NCBI RefSeq assembly: GCF_900176165.1
Contig: NZ_FWWU01000007.1
Location: 248,001-312,000 of the forward strand
DNA from: Deinococcus hopiensis KR-140
Lineage (GTDB): Bacteria; Deinococcota; Deinococci; Deinococcales; Deinococcaceae
Reading direction: 5' to 3'
Length of the DNA: 64,000 nt
Shown here: positions 1 through 7,425 of the stretch, piece by piece
Numbering within the stretch: position 1 is the first letter of the stretch
Layout: every line of letters starts with the position of its first letter
The notes under the pieces: generated by a model
Told to the model about the DNA's origin: nothing
The model's database searches: none
Seen by the model: only the letters and a program-made list of their open reading frames with translations
Program-made: the position numbers and the translations under genes

Positions 1-12
1 GGAACCAGAACA

Positions 13-390
13 TCACCAGGTGCGCTCTGCCCTGTACTGCGACCACCAGCTTTCCACCTGGAGAACTCGTATCCCTTCATGGAGGGCCTGGGCTGAATCA
101 GTAACGTGAAATAAGCTGCGGACGAAAAGAACCACTTCGAAGGACGCATCTGGAAAGGCAAGTGCCTCAGCTTGACCGCAGAGCACGGCAGGGCCAGGGA
201 CAGGATTAAGCCCCACTCGTATGCCCTGATGGCCACGCTCGTGTAAGTACATCAGGAGCTGGCCTGCACCAACACCGATATCGGGGATGGCGCTGTTGAT
301 TGGCAGATCGAGAGCGTTCGGCAGGGGACGATACGGCCAGTGTTGCCCAGAAAGATCGGAGAGCAGAGCATCTTGGTGGCCCACGGTCAC
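13..390 (-). pseudogene. Truncated SAM-dependent methyltransferase
   Basis: The 125-residue product carries a class I methyltransferase core. A motif-I-like glycine loop (DIGVGAGQ, about residues 37-44) follows a hydrophobic strand, then an acidic strand end and a segment resembling motifs II-III around the sequence ALAFPDASFEVV. The last residues (VESWWSQYRAERTW) do not continue the fold, and the protein is roughly half the usual length, so the C-terminal part is missing. It begins with GTG. Substrate cannot be told. It sits at the window edge, so the missing part is not off-window (the stop lies inside). Read as a decayed gene. Confidence 0.55.
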
Positions 391-1029
391 GTATATAGCG
401 TATCGGAAGAGATCTTTTCACGGATCACCCCCTCCTCGTTACTGAATATCACGTCGTGGTGATGACATATCCCGTAGGTGAGCGAACTGTGCGAGGTCAG
501 TTTGTATCTGTTGAAATAGTTTGATGGTTCTCTGAATTGAGCTTCTATAGACTAGAACAGCTACTCCACCAGGGAATTTGAGCAGATATGCATCATCTAT
601 AAAACTATTCCACTCTCAATTCGGACCTATTTACTACAAGGTGGCTTTTGTACTGAATAGCTACCGGCCATGCCGTAAAAGATGAATGCAATTTCCGTGA
701 CTACTTGGCGCGAAAGCTGTTGCTGTGCTGAGCAGGCACAGTCGGTGTCCTACCATTCTTAAAAAGCCCACTCTCCGCTGCGGAGAAGCGGCTCGCGGGC
801 GCCATCAGCAGTGATCCCAAGTGATCCCACCCACGTCTACGCTGGTGCTGCCAATTATGAAGTCCACGTGCGTCAGACTACCGTTTCCGCAGAGGGCAGC
901 AGTCTCATCCAGACTGAGCACCGTCGAAGTTCTCGCTCAGTGAGAACCCGAAGGCAAGGTGATACGCAGCGTTCTCGTCATAGTAACTGTCGAGAGAAAG
1001 CGCACCCTTAGCGTGAATGGTTGTGTGTA
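391..1029. other. Gene-free stretch left of the IS110 element
   Basis: No reading frame here looks coding. The base composition is visibly more AT-rich than the neighbouring genes between about 440 and 720, which suggests decayed or acquired DNA. The left boundary of the IS110 element should fall near its right end but cannot be placed, because IS110 elements lack long terminal repeats. Confidence 0.4.
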
Positions 1030-1313
1030 GCGGACCCTCCCAGGATGAAGGTGGAGCAGCTGGGTGACGGGAGGACCGGAGACCCGAACAACCTTTCGCC
1101 TAGGTTCAAGCCCGTAGAGGTAGACTGAAGACCTTGTATGTTCGTGGCGGGGCGCAGGACGGTAGACCGATGAAGACCCCGGCCACGAGGCCGTGCAACA
1201 GCAAAGCTCGCCGTCTTGCTTCTCCCCAGTTCAGCGCCCGAACGGTTGCGTGAGGATGAGCTCGCATAGGCAAGGAAGGGCGGCGCTGGGATGCCCCGAG
1301 GGAGGGAACTCAA
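1030..1313 (+). ncRNA. Candidate IS110 bridge RNA in the non-coding left end
   Basis: The roughly 280 bp in front of the transposase are non-coding and rich in stems. One stem pairs CCTCCC (1036-1041) with GGGAGG (1069-1074), extended by CGG/CCG at its base. A second pairs TCGTGGC (1142-1148) plus GGGG (1149-1152) with CCCC (1177-1180) plus GCCACGA (1182-1188), leaving a 24-nt loop. IS110-group elements are known to encode a structured bridge RNA in the left end, with internal loops that pair with target and donor DNA. Assignment rests on position and structure; exact RNA ends and guide loops are inferred, not seen. Confidence 0.5.
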
Positions 1314-2258
1314 GTGGAGAGCATCTTCGTCGGTATCGATGTTTGCAAAGCTCGCCTTGATGTTGCGATTCGTCCCACTGGAGAAATTTTTGCTGAGGAG
1401 AACTCGATTCCAGGTGTCGCACGACTTGCGGATCGCCTGAAAGCACTCGAACCGACTTTGGTTGTGCTGGAAGCGACGGGTGGGTTGGAGCGGGATCTGG
1501 TCCTGGCGTTGGTCCAACAAGGTGTTCGGGTCGTCGTGGCCAATGCGCGTCAAGTTCGCGACTTCGCCAAAGCAACAGGTCGACTGGCCAAAACAGATCA
1601 ATTGGATGCCATGCTCTTGGCCTTGTTTGCGGAGATGGTCCGGCCTCCAGCTCGGAAGGTACCTGAGGAGCGGGTTCGTGCACTGGGAGACCTGGTCGAC
1701 CGTCGACGACAAGTCGTCGACATGCTGGTCATGGAACGAAACCGCCTTCACTCCGTACGGGCGGAAGCGGTGCGTGCAGATCTGCACGCACACATCACCT
1801 CTCTGGAGAAACGCCAGAGTGAGCTGGATCAGGAACTGAAGGCACTGATGGAGACCGATCTGCAGTGGCGTGCTCAGCGGGACCTTCTGATGAGCGTTCC
1901 CGGTGTGGGTCAGGTCGTCACGTTGACGTTGCTTGCCCAGTTGCCTGAGCTCGGCCAAGTCTCTGGCAAACAACTGAGCGCCCTGGTTGGATTGGCACCG
2001 TTCAACCGAGACAGCGGGAAATCCCGAGGGCGACGCAGCATCTGGGGAGGACGCGCGGAGGTGAGGACCAAACTGTACATGGCGGCGGTCACCGGAATTC
2101 GTGTCAACCCGGTACTTCGGGATGTTTTTCAGCGTCTGGTTGCACAGGGAAAACCTAAAAAAGTGGCGCTCGTCGCGTGTATGCGTAAGTTGCTGGTCAT
2201 CCTGAATGCCATTGTTCGTTCTCAAGTGCCGTGGCGTCTCGTGGATGGCACGGTGTGA
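1314..2258 (+). CDS. IS110-family DEDD transposase/recombinase
   Basis: The 314-residue protein has the two IS110 domains. The N-terminal RuvC-like DEDD domain shows D9 (VGIDVCK), E53 (LEATGG), D95 and D98 (KTDQLDAM). The C-terminal Transposase_20 domain holds the SVPGVG turn (residues 194-199) and the serine motif RDSGKSRG with S234 as the likely nucleophile. The start is GTG, preceded by GGGAGGG at good spacing. Full length for the family and no stops, so probably active. In this family the enzyme works with a bridge RNA on a circular intermediate. Its non-coding left end carries a matching candidate RNA. Confidence 0.93.
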   Translation: MESIFVGIDVCKARLDVAIRPTGEIFAEENSIPGVARLADRLKALEPTLVVLEATGGLERDLVLALVQQGVRVVVANARQVRDFAKATGRLAKTDQLDAMLLALFAEMVRPPARKVPEERVRALGDLVDRRRQVVDMLVMERNRLHSVRAEAVRADLHAHITSLEKRQSELDQELKALMETDLQWRAQRDLLMSVPGVGQVVTLTLLAQLPELGQVSGKQLSALVGLAPFNRDSGKSRGRRSIWGGRAEVRTKLYMAAVTGIRVNPVLRDVFQRLVAQGKPKKVALVACMRKLLVILNAIVRSQVPWRLVDGTV

Positions 2259-2313
2259 CAACGCCGGGTCAGACATGGGGCGCCACGGCACCCCTTGACT
2301 TCCCACACGGTTG

Positions 2314-2456
2314 CTGTTGCGCAGTAAGGAGGCGAGGCTCCAGAAACGTCGTCTGCGTAGGGAAAAAGCCCCTCTTTTTGACCCAAAGCCAATCTGGGTT
2401 GGTTTTGGTTGACTCAGACGGCGTTTTCGTAAACTTGATCTGCTACTGCGCAACAG
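2314..2456. mobile_element. MITE-like element with 13-bp perfect terminal inverted repeats
   Basis: CTGTTGCGCAGTA at 2314-2326 is matched by its exact reverse complement at 2444-2456, enclosing 117 bp with no coding potential. No direct target duplication is visible, so either the duplication has decayed or the insertion was unusual. It lies just right of the IS110 transposase and may mark or disturb that element's right end. The parent transposase is not recognised. Confidence 0.5.
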
Positions 2457-2522
2457 GTCTTGAGAACCCATCCGGTCTTTATTGTGCCGTCTGGGTTATG
2501 GGCATCACGAGGGCAAAAGGTT

Positions 2523-2559
2523 ACTGCTCAACGCACCAGTCCAGCTTGTGCTGAGCAGT
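2523..2559. repeat. 37-bp hairpin repeat, copy 1
   Basis: ACTGCTCA and TGAGCAGT arms enclose a 21-nt centre, total 37 bp. Copies of exactly the same length occur at 33872-33908, 35714-35750 and, more divergent, 43972-44008. The centre is partly conserved with copy 2 (CAGTCCA, TTGTG). Confidence 0.6.
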
Positions 2560-2663
2560 CACGAATTTCCCCGATTGTGAGCAGTCAAGTGCGTCGCAAG
2601 TCACTCCTGGGCACTATCGCCTTACTTATTCTGAATGGTTAGCACGCAGGTTGAGCAGATGGA

Positions 2664-2693
2664 TAAAAATCCCCGCGTCACTCGCGGGGATTT
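2664..2693 (-). terminator. Rho-independent terminator of the basic-tailed protein gene
   Basis: Read on the minus strand, CCCCGCG and CGCGGGG (2671-2677 with 2683-2689) form a GC stem extended by A-T pairs and followed by a run of Ts. It lies about 15 bases past the stop codon at 2706. Confidence 0.85.
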
Positions 2694-2705
2694 CCTGTTC
2701 GCAAC

Positions 2706-3170
2706 TTACTTCTTGGTGGTGCGTCTGGGCTTTGCAGCAGGTTTTGCAGGTGCGGCCTTGCTCTTGCGGGAGTTGCCCAGATTCTGGCCCTTCTCGTAGC
2801 TGTTCTGTAACTTCCGGCGAGTCTCTTCCGCGAGGGCCTTGAAGTCGATCACGCCTTCCTCAAGATTCTCTACCGTGAGCTTCGGCTTCCCGCGACCACG
2901 TTGCGGCGCTGCGGCCAGCTCCTGGTCCACGCCCTCGAACCACTTGTCAAACTTGGCGGACGTCTCGAAGACCATGTCCTTCATGTCCTTCTCGTACGTC
3001 TCCTCGCTTCCACGACGCTTGAACTTCTTCGGAAGCGTGAACCGCTCCGGAAGGTCAATCGCATCGAACTCCCCTTCACGGACCGCATCGCGGAACCGCT
3101 TGACGAAGGCATCACTCTGTTGGGGGGTCGATAGCTTCTGCACTTGCTCACTGAGTCTAGAAAATGGCAC
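2706..3170 (-). CDS. Hypothetical protein with basic AKP-rich tail
   Basis: Family not recognised. The 154-residue product is highly charged. Residues about 1-50 are mixed charge, about 70-90 form a likely helix, and the last 30 residues are rich in Lys, Ala and Pro (KSKAAPAKPAAKPRRTTKK), like the nucleic-acid-binding tails of histone H1-like bacterial proteins. A role in DNA or RNA binding is only an inference from that tail. The start is taken as the GTG at 3168-3170; no strong ribosome-binding site precedes it. A clear terminator follows, supporting a real single-gene transcription unit. Confidence 0.6.
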   Translation of the reverse strand: MPFSRLSEQVQKLSTPQQSDAFVKRFRDAVREGEFDAIDLPERFTLPKKFKRRGSEETYEKDMKDMVFETSAKFDKWFEGVDQELAAAPQRGRGKPKLTVENLEEGVIDFKALAEETRRKLQNSYEKGQNLGNSRKSKAAPAKPAAKPRRTTKK

Positions 3171-3222
3171 GGAGTAAGCGTACTACATGACCCTATGAAA
3201 TGTCTTCAAGCTTAAGGCCTCT

Positions 3223-3690
3223 CTAGCCTTGATTCTGGGGACGTCTCAAAACCGACATGGGGTGCCCTCCGTTCGGGGCATCCTCTTCTCCTTGCTTTCC
3301 CGTCTGGGAGGCGGCGTACCAAGCCTGCGTTTGAGGCAGCTGGATTCCTTTCGGATTCGCTCCCCATTTGTTCGTACCAGCGAGGATGTCCATCGCCAGG
3401 AACACGAACAGCAACACACCACCGACAAAAGGAACGAGGATCATGGCGTATCACCAGCCACTGCGTCCCGTGTCATGCAATCCCCGAACCTGCACGGCAG
3501 TGGCTAGCACGATGATCAGGTGTAGAGCAGCAGGCGCAAACCCAGACCCAGGACTCCTGTAGGAACGGGCACCTCCCCTCGCAGACAAGGGGTCATGAAC
3601 ACGAGAACAAGACTTGCAACAGCAGGACGATCAGGAGATTTATCCCCAGGAAGGTCCAGTAATCCTGCCTCAGGGTTCTCCCCTTCCCTG
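3223..3690 (-). pseudogene. DUF805-family inner membrane protein, broken
   Basis: Pieces of one DUF805 protein appear in order on the minus strand but in different frames. The N-terminal motif GRTLRQDYW leads into a hydrophobic segment (INLLIVLLLQVLF), then comes the family signature LHDTGRSGW, a stop codon, then a second membrane segment and the end signature GTNKWGANPKG (the short frame 3223-3444). DUF805 proteins are small multi-pass membrane proteins of unknown function. At least one frameshift and one stop codon lie inside, so the gene is dead. The intact C-terminal frame alone would be a 73-residue membrane peptide. Confidence 0.65.
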
Positions 3691-4728
3691 TGTGAGGGAT
3701 ATGGCAGTTCTACACGCTCCGATGGTCTACCAAAAATGTATCTTCAGTTCGCAAAAGATGCGGGATTTCAAGCTGGAGTGACGGACAAGGGGCGCCAAGG
3801 TTGCGCGTACCCGCAAAAGGCGTCTGCGGACCGCCTTGGGGCTTAGAAATTGAGGATGAATCGCCTGCCTGTTCGAACGTATGCAACTAGACCTGCTCGG
3901 GAAGGAGTTGGAAGGACTCAACGGGAACGCTTTAACCGAATACGGCTGTGCGGGTGCGCTCCTTCCAGCCGCACACGATGACCAGGGTACCCAGCAGCAG
4001 GGCCAGGCCACTGCCTGTCAACAATCCTGGGATGCCAATGTGGTCCAGGGTTACACCGCCCTCAGGGTCATGCCACCCAGAATCGCTGCCACCTGCAAGC
4101 TGCCGGCACGTTCCACCTCGTTCGGCACCACATGCGCGGTCCAGGTGAACCACACGGCGGGTAGGAAGCCGCACCGCATCGGCAGCAGTCATGGCTGACA
4201 GGCAACCGAAGAGGAAGAAGCCCAGAAGATCTTCGAAGTGCGCGTCCAGATTGTATTGAGATCGAGCGCGTGGCCGACGGGTACGGGCCAATCCTGGGTG
4301 CGCTGAAAAATGTCACGCCCGCTGGAACGAAAGTGATGGACGGGTTCAGCCTCACTGAACGCCGGGTGTTCGGCATGAAGGATTGAGGTGTGATTGTGCC
4401 GCAAGAGGCGTTGCACGGGAGCACGGCGGACATGACACGGGTCGAGGATCAGGCGAATGCCCGCGTCCTCCCCTTGAAGCAGCAGGTCTTCGGTCACGTC
4501 TGCCAGGAGCCGCCAGACTTCATCCATCAACAGGTGAGAAGGATGGGGCAACAGGTCGGTGACCTTATGTCTGGATGGGCAGTGACGGGGGTCACCTTGG
4601 CGGCTGTGGCGTCAAACTCGCGGAGAAGGATTGAGGTGCCGAAGCCCGCGGGCGCTCAGATCAACACGTGGCCGGACAGGCTGTGCAGCGTACCGATGAG
4701 GTGACGCCTCGGCAAAAACGGCCTGAGG
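3691..4728. other. About 1 kb without an identifiable gene
   Basis: Several overlapping open frames exist on both strands. None has family signatures or a convincing start. A minus-strand stretch around 3932-4050 encodes one hydrophobic segment (LLTGSGLALLLGTLVIVCG) that may be a membrane-protein remnant. I would treat this as decayed DNA. Confidence 0.35.
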
Positions 4729-6033
4729 TTACCTCGTCAAGCTGGGCGGCAGGCTGTTGATCCAGGGAACCAGCTTGAAAATCCGCGGGCGAATGGCGAG
4801 CGCGTCTTTCACTTGACTGCCGTGGTTGAAATAGGTGTAGGTCAGGATGCGTCCGTCAACCAGTTGGATGAAGCCGGTAAGGTTGAGGTTCCCCCAGCCG
4901 ATCCCACCTTTAGAGCCCCAGTACGTGACGGGAACGGCAGGCTTCTCGGTCACGCGGTCCGTGCCCGGGTGGCAGCAGCCTGGCGCGTAGAAATTGCGGA
5001 GTTGGGCAGCTCTTCCTGGCGTCCGGCCAGGACGGCTCAGGAGTTGGGCGAGGAGATCAGCGTAGGCGTGGGCCGTGCTGCTGTTCTGTACGGCGACGTC
5101 CAGGCGTGGATCGTAATTCGGTCCAGCGAAATAGGCGTCGAGTTGGTGGGAGAGCTGTGGAGCCTGCACCCGCAGGCTGGCGGCATTGAGCTTGCTCGCA
5201 AACGCTACCCGCTGCTCCCAAGGCAGGGCCTGGTATACCTGTGCGGCGTTGAGGAGGGTGCTGCGGTTCTGCGCGGGCAGCATGCCCCCCTGGATGGACC
5301 GCCACGCTTTGGTGGTGATCAGGATACTGGTGCAGGGACTCAGGGCATGCACTTGCTGCGCCACGCGTTCCGGGCCCACGGTCCGGAAGACGATGTCGGC
5401 CGCTGTGTTCTCGCTTTTGCTGATCATGCGGTCCAGCAGGTAGGACAGGGGGTGAGTGCCGCTGCTGTAGGACTCAAGGGAGCGGTTGGCTGTCGTGGTG
5501 GTTGGCGGCGTGTTGAGCGAGAGCCGCTCCGCATCAACGTCGCGCAGCGCAGCCCGAACAACAGGGGTCTTAAAGGTGCTTGCGAGTGGATAGAGAGTGT
5601 TGGCCCCGCCAGTGGCATAGGCCCGCTGGGCTATCAGGGTCTTCGGGTCATAGACGGCAATGTAGAACGACACGTCTCCCGTCACGAAGGGACGGAGATG
5701 GAAGGTTGGCGGCCTGGACGGGATCGCCACACCGGGTAGGCGGCGAAGAAGAGGCCGTCTTCGCCGTTGTGGGGAATGGGGTCGTCGAAGGGAGGGACTT
5801 CGTGGTCGCCGTGGAAGGACCAGGGTCTGGCCGATGTGCAGGCCGGGCTGCGTGAGGTTGTTCAAGCGTTGCAGTTCAGCGGCCGTCGTGTGGGAGGTCT
5901 GGGCAAGGTGGTATAGGGTGTCGGCAGTGTGGACCGTGTGGGTGGCTGCCAAGTCGGGGACGGGCGTGGGTGTCAGGAAGGCGAGGGTAACTTTCAACAC
6001 GGAAGTCCTGTAAGGGAGAATGTGGTTTGACAT
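4729..6033 (-). CDS. LysM domain fused to class A beta-lactamase-like serine hydrolase
   Basis: The 434-residue protein is probably exported and acts on or at the cell wall. A hydrophobic N-terminus (residues 11-22) is followed by one LysM peptidoglycan-binding repeat (about 32-74), a basic Pro/Arg linker (75-108) and a penicillin-binding-type hydrolase domain (about 118-434). The domain shows the three active-site elements: S152-T-F-K155 (SxxK), S206-E-N208 (SDN-like) and a KGG triad in GSKGGIGWG near residue 378. Relatives include class A beta-lactamase-like hydrolases; lactamase activity itself is not established. The linker is unusually arginine-rich, which could reflect two compensating frameshifts. 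Confidence 0.8.
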   Translation of the reverse strand: MSNHILPYRTSVLKVTLAFLTPTPVPDLAATHTVHTADTLYHLAQTSHTTAAELQRLNNLTQPGLHIGQTLVLPRRPRSPSLRRPHSPQRRRRPLLRRLPGVAIPSRPPTFHLRPFVTGDVSFYIAVYDPKTLIAQRAYATGGANTLYPLASTFKTPVVRAALRDVDAERLSLNTPPTTTTANRSLESYSSGTHPLSYLLDRMISKSENTAADIVFRTVGPERVAQQVHALSPCTSILITTKAWRSIQGGMLPAQNRSTLLNAAQVYQALPWEQRVAFASKLNAASLRVQAPQLSHQLDAYFAGPNYDPRLDVAVQNSSTAHAYADLLAQLLSRPGRTPGRAAQLRNFYAPGCCHPGTDRVTEKPAVPVTYWGSKGGIGWGNLNLTGFIQLVDGRILTYTYFNHGSQVKDALAIRPRIFKLVPWINSLPPSLTR

Positions 6034-6115
6034 GTTCCCTGATGGTGGAGCGAGCGACGTATGAAGATGCGGCAGACCTTGGGGGCGACGCGGCTTATGT
6101 GAGGCCAGGGCTGGG

Positions 6116-6425
6116 TCAGGGTGTGAACCGCGCCTTGCAGGACGCCGCTGACCTTGCCGTGGCGATCAGCGAGAAACCGGGGGAGACGCTCATCTTCAAG
6201 GTGGTTCCTGGGTGTCCGACCTGACCACCAGAAGAGCGAACGCCTTTCTGGCGTTCGCTCTTGAGCTTCTTCTGCCAGCCGTGGCCCCGAATCGGGGGCT
6301 GATTGGGCGCCTTGCTGGTTCGCGCGAGCTGCGCTTTCAACTCCCGGATACGCGCTTGGAGGCGTTCACAATTGAGGCAGGTTACGTTCGAGATGGCCTC
6401 ACCTTATCCCACTCCACTCGGATAT
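6116..6425 (-). pseudogene. IS66-family transposase, N-terminal remnant
   Basis: On the minus strand the frame reads CLNCERLQARIRELKAQLAR, then NQPP, then a basic segment ending GGQVGHPGTTLKM. This is the N-terminal leucine-zipper and the SLREKS..GGQ.GH..TTL region of IS66-type TnpC transposases. Everything after about 90 residues is missing, so only a relic remains. It lies just upstream of the LysM hydrolase gene. Confidence 0.65.
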
Positions 6426-6615
6426 TCACTGGCTGCTGAATAGCCACGGCAAGAACCCTTCGGCTGGTGATGGGCCCACCTGATACGGTGTGGAGATAAT
6501 CCATTCCGTCCCCTCCGCTTCGCTTTGGTGATTTCGCGCCTCTCCGTCACCGTTTTCCTGCTCGCTCCACTTGGGTCAATCCGTTATTGACTCGAATCCT
6601 TATGACTCAGAATAA

Positions 6616-6727
6616 TGATTCTCACTCACATGGGTATGAGAGTCATGTCTATTTAAGGCCTCCTAGACGTGATCTGTATCCTCATCAGACATCTAGCCAT
6701 ACGCAGGAATCACTTTAATTCCGTATA
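6616..6727 (+). repeat. 112-bp dispersed repeat, copy A
   Basis: This segment is repeated in opposite orientation at 35123-35234, also 112 bp, at about 85 percent identity by eye. It contains two palindromic parts. One pairs TGATTCTCAC with ATGAGAGTCA (an operator-like inverted repeat). The other is a GGAATCA/TGATTCC-type palindrome ending CCGTAT. Between them is a conserved TATTTAAG-like box. A more degenerate relative lies at 61893-62023. It resembles the small non-coding repeats reported in Deinococcus genomes. Confidence 0.6.
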
Positions 6728-6860
6728 AGATCTACCCAAGGCTGGTTTCCGACTGCAATAAGAAGGCACAACTCGTCCACAAGGCTCACCTGGCCTCTTG
6801 GGTTGTCGAGCGGAGCGCTTGCCTCATCCTCTGGCGCGAACTTGCTCCCAGCGCACCACT

Positions 6861-6990
6861 TGGAGCAGTTGTCCGAATGGCGCCGCGCGTGGAAGGGCAC
6901 CCCTCAAGGCGCCCCATTCTCCCCCATGCCCATTCCAGTTCGCTCGCCGGGGCTGGTCAAAAAAAAGACCGCACTTTGACACATGCTCTA
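6861..6990 (-). mobile_element. IS630-related MITE, copy 1 (degenerate)
   Basis: Read on the minus strand it starts TAGAGCATGTGTCAAA and ends CGGACAACTGCTCCA, with the same internal layout as the copies at 32493-32620 and 46241-46368: a subterminal hairpin of GTC..AAAGAC type and a second hairpin near the right end. The ends match the terminal repeats of the IS630 at 31313-32298. The right terminal repeat has several changes, so this copy is old. Confidence 0.6.
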
Positions 6991-7011
6991 AACCAGATTC
7001 CGGGTAGGGTC

Positions 7012-7425
7012 TTAACGCCCAGACTCCCTCGGTAGCCAGGAGGTCACCAAGTCCTGCACAAGTCTGAGGTACCCGCGGTACTCCACAGGCTTATGCGCGT
7101 AGGCGCTCGCTCCGAGCACTTCGCTGCGCTGCAAATCCTCTCCCGCCTCGGACGTCGTCAACATTACCACTGGCAACCCACCGAGCGTTGGCAAAGCGCG
7201 AAGCGCGCGCAACACCTCAAATCCGTGCATCCGGGGAAGGTTGAGATCCAGCAAAACCAACCCAACGCGTGAGGCGTCCGGTCCTTGCAGGAATGATAAC
7301 GCCTCTGATCCCATGGTGACTCCGATGACCTCAAGGTGTGGCGTTACCTCGGCGAATGCTTCCACCGCAAGGTCTAGGTCTGCTGCGTTGTCGTCTACCA
7401 CCAGTACCAAATCCGGAAGTGTCAT
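7012..7425 (-). CDS. Single-domain response regulator (REC, Rcp1-like)
   Basis: The 137-residue protein is a lone receiver domain. It has the acidic pocket D11-D12, the phospho-acceptor D60 in LLDLNLP, T90 in VVMLTTS and the switch lysine K112 in AHKP. No output domain follows. Such regulators relay phosphate or act by protein contact and commonly pair with phytochrome-like kinases. The start codon overlaps the stop of the histidine kinase gene by four bases (ATGA), so the two are translationally coupled and almost certainly partners. Confidence 0.93.
   Translation of the reverse strand: MTLPDLVLVVDDNAADLDLAVEAFAEVTPHLEVIGVTMGSEALSFLQGPDASRVGLVLLDLNLPRMHGFEVLRALRALPTLGGLPVVMLTTSEAGEDLQRSEVLGASAYAHKPVEYRGYLRLVQDLVTSWLPRESGR

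Noticed and set aside
1008..2471. 487-residue minus-strand frame across the IS110 transposase
   Set aside because: It is the antisense of the transposase, low in hydrophobic patterning and without motifs.
4813..5739. 308-residue plus-strand frame opposite the LysM hydrolase
   Set aside because: Shadow of a protein with clear catalytic motifs on the other strand.
6601..6660. Fur-box-like sequence TAATGATTCTCA near 6614
   Set aside because: It is part of the dispersed 112-bp repeat and no iron gene follows.
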